Notes: a model not told the origin generated them from the sequence alone. DNA of 64,000 nt from Pelagicoccus sp. SDUM812003 (GCF_031127815.1 NZ_JARXHY010000003.1:186001-250000); one strand, 5' to 3'. Positions 1-9,013 are shown, counted from the first letter of the stretch. A program made the numbers and translations.

Positions 1-1518
1 GCTATGGACGTTGAGCGGGCGTTCGCGTTTGTCTCCGCCCTGGATCGAACTGCCTCCGATGTTTCGAGCTATGGAGAAGTGGTGGAAGGGATCTCGTTTC
101 GCTTGAAGTTTCTGAAGGAAGTCGGTCTGGACTACCTGACATTGGATCGTGGATACAGCACGCTTAGCGGAGGAGAGTCGCAGCGGGTGCGGCTCGCGAC
201 GCAGCTCGGTATGAGTTTGGTCGGCGTGGTCTATGTGCTCGACGAACCCAGCATCGGTCTGCACGCCAAGGACAACAAGAAGCTGGTGGAGACGCTGAAG
301 GAGCTGCGGGATCGCGGGAACTCCGTCATCGTGGTGGAGCACGACGAGGAGATGATGCGTGCGGCCGACCATCTCATCGAAATCGGACCAGGAGCGGGGG
401 CCCAAGGCGGTCAGGTTTTGTTCGAAGGTCCGCCAGAGGCCTGTGGCCCCGCGAGCCAGCGGACCCAGTCCACGGGCGCATATCTGAGTGGCGTCGAAAC
501 GTTGGGAAAACCCGCCGAAACGTTGAAGCCGGGCGAGGCTTGGCTGGAGATAAAAGAAGCTTCGCACCACAACTTGAAGTCGGTGACTGCTCGCTTGCCG
601 GTAGGTCTGCTGACCTGTGTGACCGGTGTTTCGGGATCCGGAAAGTCTACCTTGGTGAATGAGATTCTCGCTAAGGCTGCGGCCCGAAAGCTGAACCGTT
701 CCAAGGACATCCCAGGCGCTCACAAAGGAATCGAGGGGCTGCAGCACTTCGATCGCGTGGTGCGGGTGAGTCAAGAGCCCATCGGGCAGAGTCCGCGCTC
801 GAATCCAGCCACCTACACCAAGCTCTTCGATCTGTTGCGCGAGCTCTACACCAAGGTGCCGTTGTCGCGAATGCGTGGATACAAGCCGGGGAGATTCAGC
901 TTCAACGCTCGAGGCGGTCGCTGCGAGAGATGTCAGGGGCAGGGCTCTATCAAGCTCGATATGCTTTTCATGAGCGACGCCTACGTGGAGTGTCCAAGCT
1001 GTGGAGGACGTCGCTACAATCGAGAGACGCTGGAGGCGAAATTCGGTGGGCTCAACATCGCCCAAGCCTTGGACCTGTCGGTCAGCGACGCTATGGAGCA
1101 GTTTAAGAACGTGCCCCGCGTTATGGAAAAACTGAATACGCTCGACGCGGTAGGGCTGGGCTACTTGAAGCTGGGGCAGGCTGCCAACACCCTTAGCGGC
1201 GGCGAAGCTCAACGACTCAAATTGTCCCTTGAGCTATCCAAGCGAAACAATGGCCGAAATCTCTACATCCTGGACGAACCGACCACTGGTTTGCACTGGG
1301 CGGATATCCAGCGCCTCGCGGACCTGCTTTTCAAGCTACGCGATCAGGGAAACACCGTGGTGGTGATCGAGCACCATCTCGATTTCATCGGCTTGGCGGA
1401 TTGGGTGATCGATCTCGGTCCAGGCGGCGGCACCCGTGGCGGCGAGCTCGTATACGCCGGGCAAGTGGACGGTCTAAAGGGCTGCGATCGCTCGGAAACG
1501 GGAAGAGCAATGCCCTGA
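1..1518 (+). CDS. uvrA: Excinuclease ABC subunit A, 3' part (5' end lies outside the window)
   Basis: This is the C-terminal half of UvrA, the DNA-damage recognition ATPase of nucleotide excision repair, which loads UvrB at lesions in the cytoplasm. The reading frame is open at base 1, so the true start is upstream. Visible in order are the end of ATP-binding module I (signature [14 protein letters not shown], Walker [13 protein letters not shown]), Walker A of module II ([11 protein letters not shown]), a zinc-finger cysteine set (CERCQGQG then [10 protein letters not shown]), the second signature ([12 protein letters not shown]) and the second Walker B ([11 protein letters not shown]). All UvrA hallmarks of this half are intact. 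The gene ends in GRAMP* with no obvious intrinsic terminator. A UvrA paralogue (UvrA2 type) cannot be excluded without the N-terminal half. Confidence 0.95.
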   Translation, partial: AMDVERAFAFVSALDRTASDVSSYGEVVEGISFRLKFLKEVGLDYLTLDRGYSTLSGGESQRVRLATQLGMSLVGVVYVLDEPSIGLHAKDNKKLVETLKELRDRGNSVIVVEHDEEMMRAADHLIEIGPGAGAQGGQVLFEGPPEACGPASQRTQSTGAYLSGVETLGKPAETLKPGEAWLEIKEASHHNLKSVTARLPVGLLTCVTGVSGSGKSTLVNEILAKAAARKLNRSKDIPGAHKGIEGLQHFDRVVRVSQEPIGQSPRSNPATYTKLFDLLRELYTKVPLSRMRGYKPGRFSFNARGGRCERCQGQGSIKLDMLFMSDAYVECPSCGGRRYNRETLEAKFGGLNIAQALDLSVSDAMEQFKNVPRVMEKLNTLDAVGLGYLKLGQAANTLSGGEAQRLKLSLELSKRNNGRNLYILDEPTTGLHWADIQRLADLLFKLRDQGNTVVVIEHHLDFIGLADWVIDLGPGGGTRGGELVYAGQVDGLKGCDRSETGRAMP

Positions 1519-1920
1519 TCGGGCGGCTCGGCTCGGACTGTCGGGACGACTCGATCGCGTCTCGATGAGGCGTCTCTCGCTGCGCAGAATAGCTAATACT
1601 GAAAGTGACGACTAGGGATGTTACTCTATATAGCGATCTTTGGGTCGGCTTGATAGCAATTTCAGCGTTCTGCTGTTATATAATGTAAAAGCGTGTAAGG
1701 TTGTCTGAATCGCTAACAGTTTTCACGGTATGCATAGCAGTGTGAGTAATAATCTCTATTGGGTTGTAAGTATCGCATTGGCAAGGTGATGCATGTGCTA
1801 GTGGATGAGTGGGAGGTTTTTGGTACTTCGGGTGCTTATATAGGGATAACTGAACCGCGGATCGTTCCCGCTAAAAGCGAGGAGGGTTCGCTACTTTCAA
1901 CCTATTAGAATAATCGAAGT
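1519..1920. other. AT-rich intergenic region upstream of the VPDSG-CTERM gene
   Basis: About 400 bases without a convincing gene, clearly more AT-rich than the flanking genes. A TATAAT hexamer is present at 1679-1684, but no good -35 box lies 16-18 bases upstream, so a promoter is only possible. I see no riboswitch, tRNA or repeat. Confidence 0.5.
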
Positions 1921-2538
1921 ATGAAAATATTGCCTAAGTTTACCGCGGGCTTAGCCGCCCTCGTCGCTATCGTTTCCGTTACCCCAAGCTACGCGTTGAT
2001 TGTCTCGGTGTCGGGACAGGGTGATAAGATTGCTCCGCCGTCTAAGGTGCTCGACGGGGAAGCGACCAATCGTCAGCAGCAAGGCTTCGAAGAGCTGCAG
2101 AATGTGCTTCTGGCGGCCGACCTGTATTTCACCGGAGGAGTCATCTCGGCGGGTACTCGAGTCAGTAGCCACATGATCTTCCGCAATCGTGAAACTGATT
2201 CGACCGCGAATTCGATCACGACAGCTACCTGGACGTTCGATGGCGATATCCTCGGCATCATGTATGATCAAAACGGTGTCGATGAATTCAATTCGACCCC
2301 GATTCTCGGCTTGGTATCGACGGTGTACCCGTCCCCCGCGTACGACTCTCGCGGTTTGGAGTCGAACGATTCCCTAAGCGTTTCAGGCAAGACGCTCGAA
2401 GTGACCATGATCGTAGACCAGCCCGGCGACTGGATTCGCGTGGTCACCAAGGCGGTTCCCGATGCGGGAGCGACGATTTCGCTGCTCGGTGTTTCGTTGC
2501 TGGCCCTGGTTGGCATTCGCCGACGGTTTCAGAGCTAG
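1921..2538 (+). CDS. Secreted protein with VPDSG-CTERM sorting signal
   Basis: A 205-residue exported protein of unknown function. The N-terminus is a signal peptide (MKILPKF, a hydrophobic core, cleavage near SYA). The C-terminus is a tripartite sorting tag: VPDAG at about residue 178, a hydrophobic stretch (ISLLGVSLLALVGI) and a basic end (RRRFQS). This is the VPDSG variant of PEP-CTERM, known from Verrucomicrobia and Lentisphaerae, which exosortases recognise to anchor or release surface proteins. The central region resembles no enzyme I recognise and may be a beta-rich surface domain. No exosortase gene lies in the window. The ATG start is supported by the signal peptide; no clear ribosome site is seen. 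A strong terminator follows at 2574-2600. Confidence 0.85.
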   Translation: MKILPKFTAGLAALVAIVSVTPSYALIVSVSGQGDKIAPPSKVLDGEATNRQQQGFEELQNVLLAADLYFTGGVISAGTRVSSHMIFRNRETDSTANSITTATWTFDGDILGIMYDQNGVDEFNSTPILGLVSTVYPSPAYDSRGLESNDSLSVSGKTLEVTMIVDQPGDWIRVVTKAVPDAGATISLLGVSLLALVGIRRRFQS

Positions 2539-2573
2539 CATCGCTTGACTGAGGTCGAGAAACTTCAAAGCGT

Positions 2574-2600
2574 CTGACGCCTGCGCGTCAGGCGTTTTTT
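2574..2600 (+). terminator. Intrinsic terminator of the VPDSG-CTERM gene
   Basis: A 7-bp perfect stem ACGCCTG/CAGGCGT (2577-2583 with 2589-2595) around a 5-base loop, followed directly by a run of six T. It lies 36 bases after the stop codon. Confidence 0.85.
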
Positions 2601-2677
2601 CGTTTTCGTCAGGCGTGCTGGAGGGTTGACTCGCGAACGGGCTTCGGGAAGCTGAGCTCCGTTACCCTCCTCTTGTT

Positions 2678-3685
2678 TTGATCTCCCAGCTTAAGACCCG
2701 TTTGTCGACGGGAACGACGGACCGTCGACGCAGCGCGTTTGTGATCGCCCTTGGCGTGCAGTGCGTTCTGCTGTTGGCGAGCGTTTTCGTCATCGTTAGC
2801 GACGAAGCTCCGGGCGAAGCCGCGGTTTTCCAGGGCGAGCGAGCGGTTTCGGCTTCGGCCGAGGCTCCTCGGCGCGAGCAGCGAGTCCGCGAGCTCAAGC
2901 GCCGGATGTCGCGACCCAAGACCTTTCAGCGTCTGGCGGTGGAGGCGGAAATGCGTTCGGACCTGCCTTTGGCGCCTGTTTTGCCGGCGGGTGTTTTCGA
3001 CTCTCCAATCGAAAACTCGGATCTGATGCGTGACGCGGTGGCGGAGATGGCGGATTCGGGATTGATGGAGTTCGCCACGGGATTGGAGTCGGGCGTTTCT
3101 TCGGCGGAGTTCTTTGGGGTTCGGGATCAGGGGCGACGCATCGTCATCGTGGTCAATACTTCGGCCTCGGTTTTGGGCAAGGCTCGGCAGCGTGGGGTTT
3201 CGATCGAACGGATTCAAGACGAGGCGGCCAGTCTGGTGGAGGGGCTGGAGGCGGGCACGCTGTTTGGCATCGTGCAGTTCAGCCAGGGGGTGAGGTCCTT
3301 TTCGCCTCACCTGGCGCCTGCCATCGGAGGCAATCGAACCCTTGCCGCCGACTGGATTCGAGCCGAAATGGTGGGCAACCCGCCAATTGAAGATGATCGC
3401 CTGCTGGGGCACGAAGCGGCTTTCGCCGCCGCTTTGGAGATGCGTCCGGATCTGATTTTCTTCGTCACTGACGGTTCCCTAAATCGCCGGGAGCGGAAGG
3501 TCGGAGGGGGATTTCGCTATCCCAAGATCTCTTTCGACGCTCTGGCTCGTTTCGTGGATGAGGCTCTGGTCGCCTCCGGTTTGAACCCGCGTCTGCATTT
3601 TATCGGTTTCGCCCTGGGCGAGACGGAGCGGGAGGGGTTGACTCGTCTGGCCAGTCGCTACGGGGGCGGTTTGCGGGAGTTTTAG
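2678..3685 (+). CDS. Membrane-anchored vWA-like domain protein
   Basis: A 335-residue protein with one N-terminal membrane segment (about residues 21-42, FVIALGVQCVLLLASVFVIV). A charged linker follows, then a C-terminal von Willebrand A-like fold from about residue 145. The fold is suggested by a strand reading RIVIVVNTSASV, a second central strand LIFFVTDGS and the closing LHFIGFALG. In classical vWA domains the first strand ends in DxSxS, which binds the metal. Here the aspartate is asparagine (NTSAS), so metal binding may be altered. The start is TTG at 2678; an in-frame GTG at 2741 would cut into the membrane segment, so TTG is preferred. Function is unknown. It converges on the next gene with only 3 bases between stop codons. 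Confidence 0.75.
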   Translation: MISQLKTRLSTGTTDRRRSAFVIALGVQCVLLLASVFVIVSDEAPGEAAVFQGERAVSASAEAPRREQRVRELKRRMSRPKTFQRLAVEAEMRSDLPLAPVLPAGVFDSPIENSDLMRDAVAEMADSGLMEFATGLESGVSSAEFFGVRDQGRRIVIVVNTSASVLGKARQRGVSIERIQDEAASLVEGLEAGTLFGIVQFSQGVRSFSPHLAPAIGGNRTLAADWIRAEMVGNPPIEDDRLLGHEAAFAAALEMRPDLIFFVTDGSLNRRERKVGGGFRYPKISFDALARFVDEALVASGLNPRLHFIGFALGETEREGLTRLASRYGGGLREF

Positions 3686-3688
3686 GCT

Positions 3689-4225
3689 TCAGGTTTGGGC
3701 GAGCGTAGATTGCCAGAGCTGGGTCTCGCCGGGATGGCCGTGCAGGTCGAGCATCCGGGCTATCGTTTCCAGCGTCGGCTCCTCGACCTGGTGTTTCGGA
3801 TCTCCAGGCAGATCCGGCAAGGCGGCCCGAGTGAGGGCCCAGCATGCCCAGGAGCGCCACTTGCGTTGCTCGATGCGCGGCGCTCCCAAGCGGTCGGCGT
3901 AGTGTTGGAAGTGCACTCGCGGATTGCCCAGAAAAGCGTCGGCGGGGGCGGCTTTGAGCAGCTGGAGCAGGGCGAGGTAGGGCAGGGGCCATTTGCGCAG
4001 GACCGCTTCATGGCCTTGCAGCTCGGCTCCCCAGGCCCGGTCGAGGCAGAGGATCGCCCGCGCTGGAAGGCGTTGCAGCCAAAGGTGTTGTCCGTACCGA
4101 AGGCAGGTGAGGTAGAAGGCTTCGCGGCGCTGGTCCTGGCGAAATCGGTTGAGCGAGCGCCAGCTCATTTCCGGCTCGGGCGCGGGCAGGGAAGGGATCG
4201 GCTGCAAGGGTGAAAGGCTGTCCAT
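3689..4225 (-). CDS. Conserved hypothetical protein
   Basis: A 178-residue protein with no motif I can assign. It is rich in Leu, Arg and Trp, with a stretch around residues 30-110 (AFYLTCLRYGQHLWLQRLPA, then AILCLDRAWGAEL) that looks all-helical, like a short repeat or tetratricopeptide-type fold. ATG at 4225 is chosen. The frame stays open to a TTG at 4315, but the added 30 residues look like untranslated leader. It is transcribed away from purF and toward the vWA-like gene. No signal peptide or membrane segment is seen. Codon use matches the neighbouring genes, which supports real coding. Confidence 0.6.
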   Translation of the reverse strand: MDSLSPLQPIPSLPAPEPEMSWRSLNRFRQDQRREAFYLTCLRYGQHLWLQRLPARAILCLDRAWGAELQGHEAVLRKWPLPYLALLQLLKAAPADAFLGNPRVHFQHYADRLGAPRIEQRKWRSWACWALTRAALPDLPGDPKHQVEEPTLETIARMLDLHGHPGETQLWQSTLAQT

Positions 4226-4558
4226 GGTGGAAATCGCTAGGCGTTGCTGCGGAGCTTGGAGCTGCGCTTTGAAAGGATTTTTATGGCTGGCTGGATCAAA
4301 GTGGAAAAGGCGCAATGATTTGTTGCAAGGGCGTAAACTTTTCCCGTAGGTGGTGTCTCAAATTTTCGCCTGTCCTGAGCCTTTGGGACGAGCGAACTAT
4401 CGACTATCAACCTTACGCTCCGCTTCCTTTGAATAACCTCCACCCTGTTTTGCAGATGAGTTTACGCTTTGTTCGATCGCGAACCGGGCGTTTGGCGGCC
4501 GAGCGCGCAGATCGATCCGAACGGAAAGACCGTTCTTCGACTTAAAGAGGCACCAAAG
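4226..4558. other. Divergent intergenic region upstream of purF
   Basis: About 330 bases between two divergent genes. It must hold both promoters, but I find no confident -35/-10 pair. The sequence AAAGAGG at about 4545 is a plausible ribosome site that decides the purF start at 4559. No purine riboswitch or PurR-like palindrome was recognised. Confidence 0.4.
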
Positions 4559-6475
4559 ATGAGCGATCCTATCAGGCACGAGTGCGGCATTGCCCAAGTA
4601 CGGTTGAAAAAACCGCTGGAATACTACCAGGAAAAATACGGCACGCCGCTCTGGGGGTTTTATAAGCTGTTTCTTCTCATGGAGAAGCAGCGTAACAGAG
4701 GACAGGACGGAGCGGGCGTAGCCGCGGTCAAGTTCGACATGCCCGCCGGCGAGCCTTACATGTTTCGCGAGCGCAGCGTGAAGAGCAACGCTCTGGACAA
4801 GATCTTCAAGGACACCATCAAGCAGTACCAGAAGCTGATCCGCAACAGCGACATCCTTCCGGACTACGTTCCCTCCATCAAACAGAAGTTCGACTTCTGC
4901 GCCGAGCTCTACATGGGGCACCTGCGCTACGGCACCTCGGGCGGCTACTCGCTCAGCGTATGCCATCCGTTTTTCCGCCGCAGCAGCTGGCCCACCAAGA
5001 ATCTGATCCTCGCGGGCAACTTCAACATGACCAATACCAACGAGCTCAACGAGAGCTTGATCGCCATTGGCCAGCACCCGATTTTCGCCACCGATACTCA
5101 GGCCTTGCTAGAGAAGGTCGGCTTCCATCTCGACGAGGCTCACGACAACCTCTACCGCTACCTGCGCGACGAGGGCTTCAGCAACGAGGAGATTTCCGAG
5201 CGCATCTTGACCGGCATCGACCTGCCCAAGGTCTTCCGCAAGTCGGCCGAGTCCTGGGATGGTGGATACGCCCTGATCGGAGCGATCGGAAACGGGGACA
5301 GCTTCATCCTGCGCGACCCGTTGGGCATTCGCCCGGCTCACTATTTCGAGGACGACGAGGTATTCGCCGCCGCGTCGGAACGCGCTCCGCTGATGACCAT
5401 CTTCGACAAGGCGATCGACGACATCAAAGAAGTGCCGCCGGGCCATATCATCGTGATGAAGAAAAACGGCGATGTGCTCAACGAGGCGTTTCGCGAGCCC
5501 GAACCCGAACGGGCTCAATGCTCCTTCGAGCGCATCTACTTCTCCCGTGGCAACGACGCGGACATCTACCGCGAGCGCAAGGCCTTGGGAGCTGGCTTGT
5601 GCGAGCAGATCATGAAGGGGATCGATCGCGATCTGGAAAACACCGTGATCAGCTTCGTGCCGAACACCTCCGAAGTGGCGTACTTCGGTGTGCTGGAGGA
5701 GCTTCGCATGATCCGTCGCCAGGAGGTCAAGGACGAGATCCTGGCCGCGGTGGCCAAGGGCGAGCTTGACCAGGCGAAGCTCGACGATCTGGTGATGCGC
5801 AACTGGCCGCGCGGCGAGAAGATCGCTCACAAGGACCAGAAGCTGCGCACCTTCATATCGACCGAGGACTCGCGCAACGAAATGGCATCGCACGTGTACG
5901 ACGTGACCTACGGCATCGTGACCCCGAAAGACAATCTGGTCTGCATCGACGATTCCATCGTTCGCGGCACCACTCTGCGCAAGTCGGTGCTGAAAATCCT
6001 CAGCAGCTTGGATCCCAAGAAGATCATCATCGCCTCCACCGCCCCGCAGATTCGCTACCCGGACTGCTACGGCATCGATATGTCCGAGCTCGGCAAGTTC
6101 ATCGCCTTCGAGGCAGCCATTTCCTTGCTGAAGGAAAAGGGCAAGGCTGATCTGATCGCCGAGGTCTACCGCAAGTGCATCGACAGCGAAAAAGGGCTCG
6201 CCCCGGCCAACGTCAACTACGTTCAGGAGATCTATAAGCCCTTCGCCGACGAGGAGATTTCGGCCAAGATCGCTCAATTGGTGTATCCGCAGGACGTGGA
6301 TTGGAACGGCGAGCTGCAGGTGATCTACCAGACGGTGGACAACCTGCAAAAGGCCTTGCCCAACCACAAGGGCGACTGGTACTTCACTGGAAATTTCCCC
6401 ACTCCCGGAGGCTATCAGGTGGTGAACCGCGCCTTCATCAACTACTACGAAAAATCCAAGGGCCGCTCTTATTAG
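4559..6475 (+). CDS. purF: Amidophosphoribosyltransferase, long form
   Basis: It catalyses the first committed step of purine synthesis: PRPP plus glutamine gives 5-phosphoribosylamine. It is cytosolic. The N-terminal Ntn-type glutaminase domain begins MSDPIRHECGIA. Cys9 should be the nucleophile, exposed after an 8-residue propeptide is removed. The class-II amidotransferase motif NRGQDGAG and the downstream GHLRYGT are present. The phosphoribosyltransferase domain has the PRPP loop CIDDSIVRGTT near residues 461-471. The protein has 638 residues, far longer than the roughly 500 of E. coli PurF, and matches the long form common in Bacteroidetes. ATG 4559 is favoured by the upstream AAAGAGG and by the cysteine position. 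purM follows 66 bases downstream, probably in one operon. Confidence 0.93.
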   Translation: MSDPIRHECGIAQVRLKKPLEYYQEKYGTPLWGFYKLFLLMEKQRNRGQDGAGVAAVKFDMPAGEPYMFRERSVKSNALDKIFKDTIKQYQKLIRNSDILPDYVPSIKQKFDFCAELYMGHLRYGTSGGYSLSVCHPFFRRSSWPTKNLILAGNFNMTNTNELNESLIAIGQHPIFATDTQALLEKVGFHLDEAHDNLYRYLRDEGFSNEEISERILTGIDLPKVFRKSAESWDGGYALIGAIGNGDSFILRDPLGIRPAHYFEDDEVFAAASERAPLMTIFDKAIDDIKEVPPGHIIVMKKNGDVLNEAFREPEPERAQCSFERIYFSRGNDADIYRERKALGAGLCEQIMKGIDRDLENTVISFVPNTSEVAYFGVLEELRMIRRQEVKDEILAAVAKGELDQAKLDDLVMRNWPRGEKIAHKDQKLRTFISTEDSRNEMASHVYDVTYGIVTPKDNLVCIDDSIVRGTTLRKSVLKILSSLDPKKIIIASTAPQIRYPDCYGIDMSELGKFIAFEAAISLLKEKGKADLIAEVYRKCIDSEKGLAPANVNYVQEIYKPFADEEISAKIAQLVYPQDVDWNGELQVIYQTVDNLQKALPNHKGDWYFTGNFPTPGGYQVVNRAFINYYEKSKGRSY

Positions 6476-6541
6476 CCGCCTGCTAGGAGCCCTCCTTTCC
6501 TCCGTCCACAAAAAGCCAATACACTCCATTCTGTTTCTCAC

Positions 6542-7624
6542 ATGGCAGCAAAAAAGAAGACCAAAGCCTACGCTCAAGCAGGCGTGAATATCGACCTAGC
6601 GGACCGCATGAAAGGCGGTTTGAAGGAATCACTGAAAAGCGCCTCGCGTCCGGAAGTGCTCGGCGCTGTCGGCGGCTTTGGCGGGTTGTTCGACCTTTCG
6701 AAGTCTAAGTACAAGGAGCCTGTTCTTGTAAGCAGTATCGACGGAGTGGGTACGAAGCTCAAAATCGCTTTCGAATCCGGCAAGCACAAGAGCGTGGGCA
6801 TGGATATCGTAAACCACTGCATCGACGACATTTCCGTTATCGGGGCGGAGCCTTTGTTCTTCCTGGACTACCTGGGGCTGGGAAAACTCGAGCCAAAGGT
6901 CTTCAAGCAGATCCTCGCTGGCATTTCCGAAGCGTGCGCCGGGGCGAACTGCGCTTTGATCGGCGGGGAAACCGCACAGCTGCCCGATATGTATTCTGTG
7001 GGTGAATACGATATTGCTGGCGTGATCATCGGCATCGCCGAGAAGAAGAAGATGCTCTCTGGATCCACCATTCGCCCGGGCGACGTGGTGATCGGGTTGC
7101 CGTCCAATGGACTGCACACCAACGGCTACACCTTGGCTCGCAAGGTCATTTTCGAGAAGGCCAAGCTTGGTCTGAAGGACAAGGTGCCGGGAACGCGTCA
7201 GTCCATAGAGAAGGCGTTGATGGCTCCGCATACCAACTACGCTCCCTTGCTTCAGCCCCTGCTGGCCAAGTTCAACGCCGGCGCCTCATCGAAGGTGCGC
7301 AAGGGCAACGCGGTTTTCGGCATCGCCCACATCACTGGCGGAGGCTTCACCGGAAACATCCCGCGCATCCTGCCGGACAAGGTGGACATCGAAATCGACA
7401 CCACCACCTGGGAGCCCCTGCCGATCTTCAAGCTCATCGAGGAACAGGGCGGCATCGACTTCGAGGAGATGTACGAGGTCTTCAACATGGGCATCGGCAT
7501 GACGCTGATGGTGGACAAGAAGCAGGCCGACGAGGTGCTGGCCTATTGCCAGGCCAACGGCTGCGATGCGGTGGCGATCGGCCAGGCAGTGAAGGGAAGC
7601 GGCAAGGTCAGTCTGAAGCGCTAG
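6542..7624 (+). CDS. purM: Phosphoribosylformylglycinamidine cyclo-ligase (AIR synthetase)
   Basis: It closes the imidazole ring in purine synthesis: FGAM plus ATP gives AIR. The 360-residue length is normal for the family. The N-terminus carries a short basic extension, then AGVNIDLADRM, which matches the conserved PurM start (AGVDID). Other family signatures are GGFGGLFDL, SSIDGVGTKLKIA, the conserved GGETAQLPDMY and GLPSNGLHTNGY, and the C-terminal HITGGGFTGNIPR. It follows purF at 66 bases and ends before a strong terminator at 7653-7682, so purF-purM form a two-gene unit. Confidence 0.95.
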   Translation: MAAKKKTKAYAQAGVNIDLADRMKGGLKESLKSASRPEVLGAVGGFGGLFDLSKSKYKEPVLVSSIDGVGTKLKIAFESGKHKSVGMDIVNHCIDDISVIGAEPLFFLDYLGLGKLEPKVFKQILAGISEACAGANCALIGGETAQLPDMYSVGEYDIAGVIIGIAEKKKMLSGSTIRPGDVVIGLPSNGLHTNGYTLARKVIFEKAKLGLKDKVPGTRQSIEKALMAPHTNYAPLLQPLLAKFNAGASSKVRKGNAVFGIAHITGGGFTGNIPRILPDKVDIEIDTTTWEPLPIFKLIEEQGGIDFEEMYEVFNMGIGMTLMVDKKQADEVLAYCQANGCDAVAIGQAVKGSGKVSLKR

Positions 7625-7652
7625 ACCGTTTTCCAAGCCGGACGAATTCTCA

Positions 7653-7682
7653 AACCGCTGCTGTCGAGGCAGCGGTTTTTTG
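7653..7682 (+). terminator. Intrinsic terminator of purF-purM
   Basis: Stem CCGCTGC/GCAGCGG with a 7-base loop, followed by six T, 30 bases after the purM stop. Confidence 0.88.
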
Positions 7683-7710
7683 TCGCCGCCCTGCGGAGCT
7701 GATTGGTTTA

Positions 7711-7793
7711 GCGGCCCGTATCCGGCCGCTTTCGGCGTATTGAAGGTCGCCGCGTCGAGGCAACACGCCATGATGGCGGGTCAGCGACCCGCC
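7711..7793. repeat. Cluster of short GC-rich palindromes, REP-like
   Basis: This spacer holds at least two hairpins: GCGGCC/GGCCGC (7711-7716 with 7723-7728) and the perfect 8-bp stem GGCGGGTC/GACCCGCC with a 3-base loop (7775-7782 with 7786-7793). A further small hairpin lies near 7833. The second one has the look of dispersed palindromic (REP-type) elements scattered between genes in GC-rich bacteria. Only one copy is seen in this window, so the repeat status is inferred. Confidence 0.5.
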
Positions 7794-7910
7794 CTACAGG
7801 AGGTCGCTCGTTTTGAATGAGCAATTGAACGCCCCGCTGCTTGCGGCGCGGAGGTCGAATGGTTGTTGCACCTATTTCTTGCTCGATTGGTCCTAGTTGA
7901 TAGTTTCTGC

Positions 7911-8510
7911 ATGATGAACGCGTCGAGACGGATCTGGGTTTTGTGTTTCCTGCTGCTCGCAGGTTTTCTATCCGCCTGCGGGATGAAGAAGGACTACGAG
8001 GTCGGCGGAGCGGAGGCCTTGTCGGACGAAAACGCAGACGCTTCGGTCGTGTATCGCGTGATCGAGTATCCAGTCACAGAATACGAATTGGATTATCTGC
8101 AGCAGGCGATGGACCGTCTGCAAGGCGTCGTCCCGAATCACCCTGAGATCTGGTCCAGCATTCAGTCGTCCGACGATCCCGTCGCGGCTGCCCAGCGAAA
8201 TGCGGTTTGGAAGGACGCTGAGCTCAACGGGGAAGACGTGCTGGCGGTGACCATGAAGCTGACCTTTCTGAGAGAGTTTAGCGACCAGCGGGGCGAGACG
8301 GAAGGCTTGCGCGAAAACCTGCGATGGCTGGAGGGACGTTTGAAGGATCGGCCGGAAGACGAGGAGCTGAGCTCGGCCGCTCAGGGAATTCGGCAGCTCA
8401 TCAAGGCCATCGAGATCCTGGAGCGGAGTGGCTCCTTCGATTTTTACGTCCGGAATCAGGAGGCTATGGACGCGGCGCTTGACCGCTTTCGCTCCATCGG
8501 CGAACAATAG
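7911..8510 (+). CDS. Predicted lipoprotein of unknown function
   Basis: A 199-residue exported lipoprotein. The N-terminus (MMNASRRIW, a hydrophobic core, FLSAC) is a typical signal peptide with lipobox, making Cys23 the lipidated residue. The mature part is acidic and probably helical, with no cysteine-rich or catalytic motif. The frame is open further upstream to 7863, but those residues would precede the signal peptide, so one of the paired ATG codons (7911 or 7914) is preferred. It lies 20 bases upstream of the Dabb gene and may be co-transcribed with it. Confidence 0.75.
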   Translation: MMNASRRIWVLCFLLLAGFLSACGMKKDYEVGGAEALSDENADASVVYRVIEYPVTEYELDYLQQAMDRLQGVVPNHPEIWSSIQSSDDPVAAAQRNAVWKDAELNGEDVLAVTMKLTFLREFSDQRGETEGLRENLRWLEGRLKDRPEDEELSSAAQGIRQLIKAIEILERSGSFDFYVRNQEAMDAALDRFRSIGEQ

Positions 8511-8529
8511 TGGGAAACGTAAAACGCAT

Positions 8530-8829
8530 ATGCTCGTACACACTGTATTATTCAATCTCACCCCAGGAATGTCCGAGGAGCAGGTGGCTGCTTTCGAAAA
8601 GGACCTCAACGCCCTCGCGACCATCGAGGCGGCGGATCAATGCTACGTCGGCAAGGTGGCCGACACGGCCAAGCGCCCGGTGGTGCAGACGGATTGGGAC
8701 TACATGCTGACCGTTATCCTCAAAGACGTGGCGGCCCATGACGTTTATCAGGACCACCCCACGCATCATCGTTTCATCGCCAATCAGAAGCAGTTTTTCG
8801 CCCAGGTTCGGGTGTTCGACGCGGACTAG
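8530..8829 (+). CDS. Dabb (stress-responsive alpha/beta barrel) protein
   Basis: A 99-residue protein that fits a single Dabb domain. Visible features are the opening strand MLVHTVLFNL, where a conserved His precedes the first helix, the middle VQTDWDYMLTVILKD, and the closing YQDHPTHHRFI, where the H-P-x-H-x-x-F pattern is typical. Family members form dimeric ferredoxin-like barrels; many have no known role, and some act on polyketides or in stress. ATG 8530 is chosen because it starts exactly at the domain. It is probably co-transcribed with the upstream lipoprotein and ends at a strong terminator (8898-8930). Confidence 0.88.
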   Translation: MLVHTVLFNLTPGMSEEQVAAFEKDLNALATIEAADQCYVGKVADTAKRPVVQTDWDYMLTVILKDVAAHDVYQDHPTHHRFIANQKQFFAQVRVFDAD

Positions 8830-8897
8830 TCGCCTAGCGCCCGCTCGCTTTGCTCGCCGGAAATCCAAGCGGCATTTCGAAAAGACCTCGTTTTGCG

Positions 8898-8930
8898 ACC
8901 CGTTATCCAGTTCGTGGATACCGGGTTTTT
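8898..8930 (+). terminator. Intrinsic terminator after the Dabb gene
   Basis: A 12-bp stem with one mismatch (ACCCGTTATCCA with TGGATACCGGGT) around GTTCG, followed by a T run. Confidence 0.85.
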
Positions 8931-8975
8931 CTGTGACATCAGGGTGAAATGGGCGAGGGAGCTGGGGATCGCACC

Positions 8976-9003
8976 TTGACAGCGGAAGGCTCGCTCGTAG
9001 AAA
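8976..9003 (+). promoter_or_regulatory. Candidate sigma70 promoter for the HNH gene
   Basis: Consensus -35 TTGACA at 8976-8981 and a weak -10 TAGAAA at 8998-9003 with a 16-base spacer, just upstream of the HNH nuclease start at 9014. If correct, the leader is very short. Confidence 0.35.
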
Positions 9004-9013
9004 GTAAGCTTCC

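Noticed and set aside
5108-6577. A 489-codon open frame opposite purF
   Set aside because: Shadow of a well-supported gene.
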